From NCBI GenBank assembly GCA_002493625.1, contig DKZK01000038.1:1-64000 (forward strand): DNA of 64,000 bases, read 5' to 3'. Every line of letters starts with the position of its first letter. Positions within the stretch are counted from its first letter, which is position 1. A model generated the notes under the pieces. That model ran no database searches. It worked only from the letters and a program-made list of their open reading frames with translations, and was not told the origin of the DNA. Positions 16,438 to 24,735 of the stretch are shown piece after piece. Origin of the DNA: Lachnospiraceae bacterium UBA7076 (lineage in GTDB: Bacteria; Bacillota; Clostridia; Lachnospirales; Lachnospiraceae). Made by a program: the position numbers and the translations under genes.

Positions 16438-18390
16438 TTACTCCTCCGAAGCTTCCTCTGATACGGATTCGGCATCAGCCTCCTCGACCTTAAGAAGCGC
16501 CTTTATGCTAAGACTGATTTTCTTCTCATCCTGCTTGAAGTCAACAATCTTTGCAGTAATCTCCTGTCCAATTTTAAATACATCCTCAGGCTTCTCAACA
16601 TGCTCGTTTGAAATCTGTGATACGTGTAAAAGCGCATCAACACCAGGCTCAAGCTCAATAAATGCACCAAACGCAGTCATTCTTGCAACCTTGCCTGTAA
16701 CCTCTGTTCCAATGGCATATTTCTCGGCAGCCTTTGTCCAAGGATTCTCCTCCTCGAATTTAAGACTTAAAGCAATTTTCTCGCCGTTTATATCCTTGAT
16801 GAAGGTTTTTACCTTCTCACCAACCTTAAGTACACTCTTAGGGTCTTCAATTCTTCCCCATGACATCTCTGATATGTGAAGAAGTCCATCAGCTCCGCCT
16901 AAATCAATAAATGCGCCAAACGGAGTAACATTCTTAACAGTACCCTCCACAACATCTCCAACATGAATGGATGCAAAAAGCTTTTCGGCAGCCTCAGCCT
17001 TTGATGCTACGATAAGCTTCTTTCTGTTGCCGATAATTCTGCGCTTCTTAGGGTTAAATTCTGTTATTACAAATTCAATCTCCTGATTTAAAAACTTGTC
17101 AAGATTCTTCTCATACACGTCTGAAACAAGGCTTGCAGGTATAAATACCTTGCACTCCTCAACCGATACGCTTAAGCCACCCTCAAGCACCTGAGTAACC
17201 TTAGCCTTAAGAACGGTTTCATTCTCAAATGCCTCCTCAAGCATTGCATATGACTTTTCTGCCGCAACTCTCTTATATGAAAGAAGCACCTGACCCTCAC
17301 CGTCATTGGTCTTTACAACCTTAACCTTAATAGGGTCTCCAACCTTGGCAACGGTAGTAAGGTCGATGTTAGGCGTATTTGAATACTCATTTCTTGTTAT
17401 GATTCCATCCGCCTTATACTGAATATCAACAACGATTTCATCAGGCTTCACATCAATAATTTTTCCTTCCACCACACTGCCCGGCTTAATTTTGTTTTCA
17501 TTTTCCTCGGATTGCTTAAGCAATTCCTCAAAGCTTAATTCTGACATACTGTCATAAACCTCCTTAATAATGTTATTTGGGGTAGATGCCCCAGCTGTAA
17601 TACCTACCCTCTTAGCGGATTTTATAACAGTTAAATCCAAGTCAACGAGTGTCTGAATGTAGTAAGTATTTTTGCATTCTTTTCTGCTTATATCATACAG
17701 CTTTTGTGTGTTTGAGCTATTTGTACCACCAATGACTATCATGGCGTCAACGGATGCTGCAAGCAGCCTTGCCTCCTCCTGTCTTTCCCATGTTGCATTA
17801 CAGATGGTATTATAAACACAAACATTATAATCTTTTTTTCGGAAAAATTCAACTAAATCTTTATAAATAATACTATTAAATGTTGTCTGCGCAACTAAAA
17901 CTACCTTTTCTCCTTCCGAAATATCAATTTTTTCTGCTTCACTGGGAGAATGAATAACCTCCGGCTCATTGCTGCACCACCCCATGATACCCTTAACCTC
18001 CGGATGGGATTTATCACCAACGATAATGATACGGCTTCCTCTGCGGCTTTCCTCGTCAACTATTTTATGAATTTTCTTGACGAAAGGACATGTTGCGTCA
18101 ACAACCGAAAAGCCCATATTGTTAAGCCTGTCATACACATCCCTTCCTACACCGTGGGACCTTATGACTGCCCTTGCATTATCTAATCCCTTTCCACAGG
18201 ACAGCATATCCTCCGTCAAAACAGTTACGCCTCTTGACTCCAAATCTTTCACAACCTCCTCGTTGTGAATAATCGGGCCATAGGTATACACCCCTGACGG
18301 ACTTTCATTTTTAATTTCAGAATAAACCGTTTCGACAGCGCGTTTTACGCCAAAGCAAAAGCCCGCCGTTTTTGCAAGTATAATTTCCAT
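16438..18390 (-). CDS. ispH: IspH (HMBPP reductase) fused to S1 RNA-binding domains
   Basis: Residues 1 to about 285 are IspH, the 4Fe-4S enzyme that makes isopentenyl and dimethylallyl diphosphate in the last step of the MEP pathway. Its three cluster Cys are in GFCFGVKRA (Cys12), DATCPFVKK and CNATWERQ. The remaining 360 residues form four S1 repeats (for example GDVVEGTVKNVTPFGAFIDL and GTEVTGKVARMTAFGAFIEL) as in ribosomal protein S1. This fusion is known in Clostridia. The 650-residue start at ATG 18390 has AGAGAG upstream and places Cys12 in the standard position. It follows cmk by 36 bases, as rpsA does in many bacteria. Confidence 0.95.
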   Translation of the reverse strand: MEIILAKTAGFCFGVKRAVETVYSEIKNESPSGVYTYGPIIHNEEVVKDLESRGVTVLTEDMLSCGKGLDNARAVIRSHGVGRDVYDRLNNMGFSVVDATCPFVKKIHKIVDEESRRGSRIIIVGDKSHPEVKGIMGWCSNEPEVIHSPSEAEKIDISEGEKVVLVAQTTFNSIIYKDLVEFFRKKDYNVCVYNTICNATWERQEEARLLAASVDAMIVIGGTNSSNTQKLYDISRKECKNTYYIQTLVDLDLTVIKSAKRVGITAGASTPNNIIKEVYDSMSELSFEELLKQSEENENKIKPGSVVEGKIIDVKPDEIVVDIQYKADGIITRNEYSNTPNIDLTTVAKVGDPIKVKVVKTNDGEGQVLLSYKRVAAEKSYAMLEEAFENETVLKAKVTQVLEGGLSVSVEECKVFIPASLVSDVYEKNLDKFLNQEIEFVITEFNPKKRRIIGNRKKLIVASKAEAAEKLFASIHVGDVVEGTVKNVTPFGAFIDLGGADGLLHISEMSWGRIEDPKSVLKVGEKVKTFIKDINGEKIALSLKFEEENPWTKAAEKYAIGTEVTGKVARMTAFGAFIELEPGVDALLHVSQISNEHVEKPEDVFKIGQEITAKIVDFKQDEKKISLSIKALLKVEEADAESVSEEASEE

Positions 18391-18426
18391 GTTATCTCTC
18401 TTATACAATTGAACGTCAGCCGTTCC

Positions 18427-19089
18427 TTATTTTTTTTCTTCAGCAGAGCTGACACCGCATATTTTTTCCACAACCTCATCAATTGTCATATCCGAGCTGT
18501 CAATATACACTGCATCCTCAGCCTGCTTAAGAGGCGCAATATCCCTGTGCATATCCTGATAATCCCTTTTTTCAATATCGGCCTCAATCTGCGCCATGTC
18601 AGGAGTTTCTCCCTTTTCCACAAGCTCCCTGTATCTTCTTTCCGCCCTTGTCTTTACGGAGGCGGTAAGATAATATTTTTGCTCAGCCTCCGGAAGCACA
18701 AAGGTTCCGATATCCCTGCCGTCCATGACGACGTCATTTTCTGCTGCAATGCTTCTTTGCAGAGAAAGCAGTCTGTCCCTGACCGGCTTTTTTGCGGCAG
18801 CCCTGCTTGCCATATTGCCAACTGCCTCTTTTCTTATTTCAGCCGAAACATTTCTGCCATTTAAATATACCTGCTGTATGTCCTCATATTTAATCTGAAT
18901 ATCTATTGCAGAGCATGCCTCTGCAACCTCATCCTCATTCTCAACGTCAATTTCATTTTCAATAATATAAAGGGCAATTGCGCGGTACATTGCACCTGTG
19001 TCAACGTAAATGTATCCAAGTCTTTTGGCTGCCGCCTTTGCAATTGTGCTTTTTCCGGCCCCTGCCGGTCCGTCTATGGCTATGTTCAT
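18427..19089 (-). CDS. cmk: Cytidylate kinase
   Basis: Cmk phosphorylates CMP and dCMP with ATP in pyrimidine nucleotide recycling. The 220-residue protein has the P-loop GPAGAGKST at residues 7-15, the CMP-binding segment VDTGAMYRAIAL, GRDIGTFVLPEA and KTRAERRYREL. Length fits the short monomeric class. An AGGAGG site precedes ATG 19089. It lies upstream of ispH-S1, reflecting the common cmk-rpsA pairing. Confidence 0.97.
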   Translation of the reverse strand: MNIAIDGPAGAGKSTIAKAAAKRLGYIYVDTGAMYRAIALYIIENEIDVENEDEVAEACSAIDIQIKYEDIQQVYLNGRNVSAEIRKEAVGNMASRAAAKKPVRDRLLSLQRSIAAENDVVMDGRDIGTFVLPEAEQKYYLTASVKTRAERRYRELVEKGETPDMAQIEADIEKRDYQDMHRDIAPLKQAEDAVYIDSSDMTIDEVVEKICGVSSAEEKK

Positions 19090-19137
19090 AATATCCTCCT
19101 GAAATTTGATAAACTTCTTTTATTATTTCATGTTATG

Positions 19138-19197
19138 GAGCTGTCGCAATAAGGATTTTAGTTTTCTTTTATTATACATTTTCAACAAAGAACGCTC
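19138..19197. repeat. Solo half-copy of the element E hairpin
   Basis: The stretch beginning GGAGCTGTCGCAATAAGGAT and ending AACAAAGAACGCTCC is about 85 percent identical to the reverse complement of the right arm of element E (41550-41608). Only one arm is present, in the 92-base gap between the flavoprotein gene and cmk. Confidence 0.75.
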
Positions 19198-20552
19198 CTT
19201 GCCATGCTCCATGCAAGCTGTAAATTATATCCACCCGTAAGTGCGTCACAGTCCACAACCTCGCCTATAAAGCATAGGCCCTTTATGGATTTTACTTCCA
19301 TCGTCTTAGGGTTAAGCTCCTTTACGCTTACCCCTCCCTGTGTTATGATTGCCTCCTCAAAGCCTCTGTACCCTGTTACAGTAAGTCCGAATCTCTTTAT
19401 ACAGGAAAGCAGTTGTTCCCTCTCCCTGCCTGTTACCTCATTTACTTTTTTATACGGGTCAATTCCCGACCTTTCTATCATAACAGGAATCAGCTTTCTC
19501 GGAAGCAGTGAATCAATGGAATTTCTGAACTGTCTGTTTATATTTTCAGAAAAATCCTTCAAAATTCTTTTATCAAGCTGCTCGTATGACAGGGAAGGCT
19601 TCAAATCAATAAAAAGCTCCATGTCCTGTCCGTCATATTTGTGAAGGTGTGAGGAGGCGGAAAGTATTACCGGGCCGCTCACCCCAAAATGAGTAAACAG
19701 CATTTCCCCAAATTCCCTGTAAACAGCCTTTTTCTTACCCTTCACGCTTGTCTCAAAGCTCACCTCAATATTCTTAAGGGATAATCCCATAAGAGCCTTA
19801 CAGTCTATACCTGAAACCTCAAGGGGGACAAGCGCAGGTTTTGGTTCAGTTACTTTTAACCCAAGCTTCTTCGCCCATTTTATGCCGTCGCCTGTGGAGC
19901 CTGTAAGAGGATAGCTGCATCCGCCCGTTGCTATAATGACATTGCCGCACTTAATCGTGCTGTTTTTCCCCTCCTGACATACAGTCACTCCTGTTACGCA
20001 TCTTTCATTTATGGCTGTTTCTGTTACAGACTTTATGTCACATTGTATATTGCTACAGCTTTTTATTCCGTCCGCATCTGCCTGTTTATCTTCCTCACTG
20101 TTTATAAGTATATCCTTTACTTCACTGTTATACATTATATCAACGCCAAGACGCTTAAGTCTTGTCACAAGCACGCTTATCACATCCGAGGAATGGTCTG
20201 ACGCAGGAAAAACCCTTCCTCCTCTCTCAGTCTTAAGCCTTAAGCCCATACCCTCAAAAAAATCCATAGCGCCCGCACTGTTAAAATGACTTACAGCGCT
20301 GTACATAAATTTGGGATTTGTAACTATATTGTTGAAAAGCTGCTCATCATCGCAATTGTTCGTCAGGTTGCATCTACCCTTTCCTGTAATGAAAAGCTTT
20401 TTTCCCGCCTTCTCATTCTTCTCGAAAATGACAACCCTTTTCCCTTTTTCCGCAAGCGTAATCCCTGCCATCATTCCGGCAGCGCCACAGCCCACAATAA
20501 CTGCGTCATATTCATTATGTTGTTGTACGTCTGTTTTTTTATTATCTTTCAT
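19182..20552 (-). CDS. HI0933/YhiN-family FAD-dependent oxidoreductase
   Basis: The 456-residue flavoprotein has the N-terminal dinucleotide motif VGCGAAGMMAGITLA, the family segment GKKLFITGKGRCNLTN, FPASDHSSDV, a second nucleotide-binding-like block NVIIATGGCSYPLTGSTGDG and the C-terminal GGYNLQLAWSMARS. Members are annotated as aminoacetone oxidases or simply flavoproteins; the substrate is not established. ATG 20552 (GAGTGG site) is preferred to an in-frame GTG at 20570 that lacks a site. It is the first gene of the run leading to cmk, ispH-S1 and cheR. Confidence 0.9.
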   Translation of the reverse strand: MKDNKKTDVQQHNEYDAVIVGCGAAGMMAGITLAEKGKRVVIFEKNEKAGKKLFITGKGRCNLTNNCDDEQLFNNIVTNPKFMYSAVSHFNSAGAMDFFEGMGLRLKTERGGRVFPASDHSSDVISVLVTRLKRLGVDIMYNSEVKDILINSEEDKQADADGIKSCSNIQCDIKSVTETAINERCVTGVTVCQEGKNSTIKCGNVIIATGGCSYPLTGSTGDGIKWAKKLGLKVTEPKPALVPLEVSGIDCKALMGLSLKNIEVSFETSVKGKKKAVYREFGEMLFTHFGVSGPVILSASSHLHKYDGQDMELFIDLKPSLSYEQLDKRILKDFSENINRQFRNSIDSLLPRKLIPVMIERSGIDPYKKVNEVTGREREQLLSCIKRFGLTVTGYRGFEEAIITQGGVSVKELNPKTMEVKSIKGLCFIGEVVDCDALTGGYNLQLAWSMARSVLC

Positions 20553-20653
20553 ATTATTCCACTCTGCCACTCAAAACAAGGACTGCTACAGATGCATGAA
20601 CTCCCGGCTCAGGTACTGATGACTTCAAACTGATTTCTAAATATATAGCAATA

Positions 20654-20696
20654 GGGGGCCGCCGCAGGAAAGGCATATCTTAGTGCGGCAGCCCCC
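20654..20696 (-). terminator. Strong hairpin after the decarboxylase operon
   Basis: Thirteen-base arms GGGGGCTGCCGCA/TGCGGCGGCCCCC (one G-T pair) lie 11 bases after the oadA stop on the minus strand. No long T-run follows, so termination may be inefficient or the hairpin may protect the 3' end. The arm resembles the GGGGCTGTCGCA arms of element E. Confidence 0.65.
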
Positions 20697-20707
20697 TTAT
20701 TATTCAA

Positions 20708-22117
20708 CTATACCGGATAAGTCTTATTTTCCGTATCAGCCACAGTTGCATCAACCTTTGTCTGCTGTGCCTCTCTGTACTTGAAATAATCGATTGCCAC
20801 CTGAGGGAATAATGCATAGGTAAGCACATCCTCATCCTGCTGCTTGTACTGTGCAATCTCCTTCTCAAGCTTATCAAGCTCATTTTCAAGAAGATCGGCA
20901 GGCCGGCAGGTAATCGGCTCTTTATCTCCGATAACCTTCTTACGGATTTCATCGGAAATCGGAAGCACAGTCTGTCCATACTCGCCGCCAACAAGAGCCT
21001 TCGACTCCTTCGTACACATTTTGTATCTCTCGCCTGTAACTACGTTAAGCACAGCCTGAGTACCCACTATCTGGCTGGAAGGTGTAACAAGAGGCGGCTC
21101 ACCGTAATCCTTACGAACTCTAGGCACCTCCTCAAGCACCTCGTCATACTTATCCTCAGCGTTCATTTCCTTAAGCTGTGATACAAGATTTGAAAGCATA
21201 CCGCCCGGTACCTGATAAAGGAGTGTTTTAATATTAACACCCATAACCTTTGGATTAAGAAGTCCGCTTGCAAGCCACTCCTCACGCATAGGTCTGAAGT
21301 AATCTGCTATCTCAGCAAGAAGATTCTGGTCAAAGCCAGGGTCAAACTCAGTGCCCTCAAACGCCTTTGCCATAACCTCAGTTGCAGGCTGGCTTGTTCC
21401 AAGCGCAAGAGGGGACATTGCCGTATCAATAACATCGCACCCTGCCTCTACAGCCTTCATGTAAGTCATGGAAGCAACACCTGACGTATAGTGTGTGTGA
21501 AGCTGTATCGGAAGCTTCGTGCTTTCCTTAAGGGCAGTGACAAGCTCAGTTGCCGCATTCGGAACCAGAAGTCCTGCCATATCCTTAATACATATGGAAT
21601 CAGCTCCCATATCCTCAATCTTTTTTGCAACATCCTTCCAGTAATCAAGGGTATACGCCTCACCTAACGTATAAGAAAGGGCAACCTGCGCATGTCCGTT
21701 TTCCTTGTTTGCCGCCTTAACTGCAGTCTCAAGGTTTCTTATATCATTTAAGCAGTCAAATATACGAATAATATCGATACCATTGGCGATGGATTTCTGA
21801 ACAAAATACTCTACCACATCATCTGCGTAGTGACGGTATCCGAGAATGTTCTGTCCTCTGAAAAGCATCTGAAGCTTTGTGTTTTTAAATCCAGCCCTTA
21901 ATTTTCTAAGTCTGTCCCATGGGTCTTCCTTAAGGAAGCGAAGTGATGCATCAAAGGTAGCTCCGCCCCAGCACTCAACAGAATGGTATCCGACCTTATC
22001 CATTTTGTCTATGATTGGAAGCATCTGCTCAGTCGTCATTCTCGTAGCGATAAGCGACTGATGGGCATCACGCAATATTGTTTCGGTAATCTTTACCGGT
22101 TTTTTCTCTACTGCCAT
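20708..22117 (-). CDS. oadA: Oxaloacetate decarboxylase alpha-type carboxyltransferase (5S-like)
   Basis: This subunit transfers CO2 between biotin and pyruvate/oxaloacetate. The 469-residue protein opens with ITETILRDAHQSLIATRM and has the aldolase-type barrel with CWGGATFDASLRFL, QMLFRGQNILGYRHY, the metal-site LHTHYTSG and the conserved QVPGGMLSNL block. It lacks a C-terminal biotinyl domain; a separate carrier is encoded at 23311-23688. It is the last gene of the operon 26160-20708 and has an AGGAGG site. Because an acyl-CoA carboxyltransferase is also present, it may work as the 5S part of a transcarboxylase rather than in a plain oxaloacetate decarboxylase. Confidence 0.93.
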   Translation of the reverse strand: MAVEKKPVKITETILRDAHQSLIATRMTTEQMLPIIDKMDKVGYHSVECWGGATFDASLRFLKEDPWDRLRKLRAGFKNTKLQMLFRGQNILGYRHYADDVVEYFVQKSIANGIDIIRIFDCLNDIRNLETAVKAANKENGHAQVALSYTLGEAYTLDYWKDVAKKIEDMGADSICIKDMAGLLVPNAATELVTALKESTKLPIQLHTHYTSGVASMTYMKAVEAGCDVIDTAMSPLALGTSQPATEVMAKAFEGTEFDPGFDQNLLAEIADYFRPMREEWLASGLLNPKVMGVNIKTLLYQVPGGMLSNLVSQLKEMNAEDKYDEVLEEVPRVRKDYGEPPLVTPSSQIVGTQAVLNVVTGERYKMCTKESKALVGGEYGQTVLPISDEIRKKVIGDKEPITCRPADLLENELDKLEKEIAQYKQQDEDVLTYALFPQVAIDYFKYREAQQTKVDATVADTENKTYPV

Positions 22118-22144
22118 TTATATATCCTCCTAAAATTTGATCTA

Positions 22145-23269
22145 CTAAACACCGAATATGGCAAGGAACGTTCCTGCCGCTACCGCCGTACCGATAACTC
22201 CGGCAACATTTGGTCCCATGGCATTCATAAGAAGGAAGTTTGTCGGGTCATACTCTGCCCCCACCTTCTGTGAAACTCTGGCTGCCATCGGAACTGCCGA
22301 AACGCCTGCCGAGCCTATAAGCGGATTTACCTTGCCGCCTGTTGCCTTACACATTATTTTGCCGAATATAACGCCCATCGCTGTGCCGAACATAAATGCG
22401 ATAAGACCAAGGACAACTATCTTTAATGTGCTCATCTGTAAAAACGCCTCTGCGCTTGTCGTCGCGCCTACGGATGTTCCAAGCAAAATAACTACGATAT
22501 ACATAAGGGCATTTGATGCCGTTTCCGTAAGCTGTTTGACAACTCCGCATTCCCTGAACAGATTGCCCAGCATAAGCATACCAATAAGTGGCGCAGTCGT
22601 CGGAAGAATAAGAACAACCACAAGTGTAACTATGATAGGAAAAAGAATTTTCTCCAATTTGGTTACAGGACGAAGCTGGCTCATCTTAATCCTTCTCTCC
22701 TTATCTGTTGTAAGAGCCTTCATAATCGGCGGCTGTATTACAGGCACAAGCGCCATATACGAATATGCCGCAACTGCAATAGGACCCATAAGCGTACCGC
22801 CCATGCCAAGTCTTCCTGCAAGGAATATAGACGTAGGACCGTCAGCGCCTCCTATAATAGAAATTGCCGCCGCCTCCTTGCCGTTAAAGCCCATAAGGAA
22901 CGCAAGGAAATATGCCGCATAAATACCAAACTGCGCCGCCGCTCCAAGTATAAAGCTCTTTGGATTGGCAATAAGAGGACCAAAATCCGTCATGGCGCCT
23001 ACGCCAAGGAAAATAAGTGACGGAAGAATACTCCACTCGTCCAGCAGATAGAAATAATGCAAAAGTCCGCCTTCCTCTATAATTCCCGGAAACATGTTGA
23101 CGAGAAACATACCAAAGGAAATAGGCACTAACAAAAGCGGCTCAAAACCTTTGACAATGGCAAGCCACATGAAAAAGCATGCTACCAGTATCATAATGTA
23201 GTGCTTCCATGTAAGACTTGCAAATCCGGTCTGACTAGCCAGATTGTTTAAAATATCTCCAAAGCTCAT
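22145..23269 (-). CDS. oadB: Na+-translocating decarboxylase beta subunit
   Basis: The integral membrane subunit that decarboxylates carboxybiotin and pumps Na+ out of the cell. The 374-residue, multi-pass protein has the ion-path and signature segments GGADGPTSIFLAGRL and LLMNAMGPNVAGVIG and the block GVGAMTDFGPLIANP. Length matches OadB/GcdB/MmdB proteins, which cannot be told apart by sequence alone. It sits between the biotin carrier gene and the oadA-like gene, 27 bases upstream of the latter. The same protein would serve any carboxybiotin made by the two carboxyltransferases of the operon. Confidence 0.95.
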   Translation of the reverse strand: MSFGDILNNLASQTGFASLTWKHYIMILVACFFMWLAIVKGFEPLLLVPISFGMFLVNMFPGIIEEGGLLHYFYLLDEWSILPSLIFLGVGAMTDFGPLIANPKSFILGAAAQFGIYAAYFLAFLMGFNGKEAAAISIIGGADGPTSIFLAGRLGMGGTLMGPIAVAAYSYMALVPVIQPPIMKALTTDKERRIKMSQLRPVTKLEKILFPIIVTLVVVLILPTTAPLIGMLMLGNLFRECGVVKQLTETASNALMYIVVILLGTSVGATTSAEAFLQMSTLKIVVLGLIAFMFGTAMGVIFGKIMCKATGGKVNPLIGSAGVSAVPMAARVSQKVGAEYDPTNFLLMNAMGPNVAGVIGTAVAAGTFLAIFGV

Positions 23270-23310
23270 TTAGCTGTTACCTCCTGTTTTTATAGGTACA
23301 AAACCCATAA

Positions 23311-23688
23311 CTAGTTTAATGTTGCAAGCGTGTCTCCTGATTCAACAGAAGCGCCCTCTGAAACATTAATGCTTGCGACTGTACCATCCTCAGGTGCAAC
23401 AACCTCATTTTCCATTTTCATAGCCTCAAGAATAAGAATAACATCACCCTTCTTAACGGCTGCTCCAACGCTTGCCTTAACGCTTAATATCTTACCCGGC
23501 ATAGGTGCAACGACCTTAACTTTACCTTCCGCTCCTGATGCAGCCGGCGCTGCCGCAGGTGCAGGCGTCGCTACAGGTGCAGGTGCTGCCACAGGTGCAG
23601 ATGCCGCTGCAGGCGCTGCTCCTGCTCCCATCTCCTCAACTGCTACGTCGTATGCTGTACCATTTACGGTAATTCTATAATTTTTCAT
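23311..23688 (-). CDS. Biotin carboxyl carrier protein of the Na+ pump decarboxylase
   Basis: The 125-residue protein has a short N-terminal strand region (MKNYRITVNGTAYDVAVEE), an Ala/Pro-rich flexible linker of about 35 residues and a C-terminal biotinyl domain with the EAMKMENEV motif whose second Lys region accepts biotin. The linker lets biotin swing between the carboxyltransferases and the membrane decarboxylase. It is of the GcdC/MmdC/1.3S type. An AGGAGG site precedes ATG 23688. Confidence 0.95.
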   Translation of the reverse strand: MKNYRITVNGTAYDVAVEEMGAGAAPAAASAPVAAPAPVATPAPAAAPAASGAEGKVKVVAPMPGKILSVKASVGAAVKKGDVILILEAMKMENEVVAPEDGTVASINVSEGASVESGDTLATLN

Positions 23689-23736
23689 TTTATATTCCTC
23701 CTAAATATTTTAATGGATATTTTCTTTTATTTTAAT

Positions 23737-24717
23737 CTACCGTTTTGCGCGTCTTATGGACCTTACAACAAGCCTGTCCTTACTTACTGCGCCGCCCATA
23801 TCTGCCGATGCCGCATATATGGCTGCAGTTATTACAGCCACAAGCTCTGCGTCGTTCATAAGATTTTTATTGGAAGCAGCCACAGCTTTTGGCGCTGTCA
23901 CAGGTGCCTGAGGCTTAATCTCCTCCTTAGCCTGCGGAAGCTTCGGCTTCGGCGCAAGCAGCGCAGGCAGGAACTTAAACAGTGATATGATGAATGATAT
24001 GAAAATCAAGACAATAAACACTGTACCCATTCCGATAATTGTGTTTCTTCCTGCGGATGCCATAAGCTCCTTCTTGGAATATACCGCAGACACAACCATT
24101 TCTTCCGCCTTATACGGCTTTAAGCCTGCATATTCCATATCACTATCAACAAGCGTCTTCTTCAGCTCCTCTATGTCAGAGCATCCGTACATCATGAGCA
24201 GATAGTCAAGTGTAAGCCCGTTCTGCTCAATAACTGACTGTATTGTATCATCTGTATAATACTGTAATGCCCTGTCATACTGCATAAAATATTCAGGGTT
24301 TTCTACATATTTAACCGTTATTTCAACATCTCTGTTTTCGGCTCTGTTTATAATTGTAACACTGACCGAATCCTCAGCATTGGTTATCTCATAATCAACA
24401 GATTCAGGACTAAAAGCACCTGTAGCCTGCGCATTTGAAATTATGCCGGAATAATCCTGAAGCTGTCCTACCTTGTCCGTATCAACAGCCTGCCTTATGC
24501 CCATTACGGCAGACTGCTCAAACTCCGTACCATTTTCAATGTAATATTTTGCATAATCTTCTGAAACATCAGCATATTGGTCAAAATAAGACATCGTATC
24601 AAGGACAATCTGTGAATCATCATACTCAAAAGCAGCTTCCTTATTATCATCACAGCCTGACAAAGATAACATAACAGCAAACATGGAAATTACGATTAAG
24701 CTTTTTTTCATTTTCAT
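23737..24717 (-). CDS. OadG-like gamma subunit with lipoprotein-type N-terminal extension
   Basis: Gamma subunits are small, single-span proteins that anchor the pump and bind a metal. Here residues about 222-326 fit that pattern: a membrane segment (GMGTVFIVLIFISFIISLF), a Pro/Lys linker and a C-terminal DAELVAVITAAIYAASADMG segment found in Lachnospiraceae OadG proteins. Unusually, about 220 residues precede it: a signal peptide with lipobox LSGC (Cys near residue 22) and an acidic extracytoplasmic domain I do not recognise. The normal family size is about 80-130 residues. It lies between the carboxyl transferase and biotin carrier genes. Confidence 0.85.
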   Translation of the reverse strand: MKMKKSLIVISMFAVMLSLSGCDDNKEAAFEYDDSQIVLDTMSYFDQYADVSEDYAKYYIENGTEFEQSAVMGIRQAVDTDKVGQLQDYSGIISNAQATGAFSPESVDYEITNAEDSVSVTIINRAENRDVEITVKYVENPEYFMQYDRALQYYTDDTIQSVIEQNGLTLDYLLMMYGCSDIEELKKTLVDSDMEYAGLKPYKAEEMVVSAVYSKKELMASAGRNTIIGMGTVFIVLIFISFIISLFKFLPALLAPKPKLPQAKEEIKPQAPVTAPKAVAASNKNLMNDAELVAVITAAIYAASADMGGAVSKDRLVVRSIRRAKR

Positions 24718-24735
24718 TTCCTGTCACCTCATTTT

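Noticed and set aside
22158..22922. 254-codon plus-strand open frame over the decarboxylase beta subunit
   Set aside because: It mirrors the hydrophobic codon pattern of the real membrane protein gene; no start signals.
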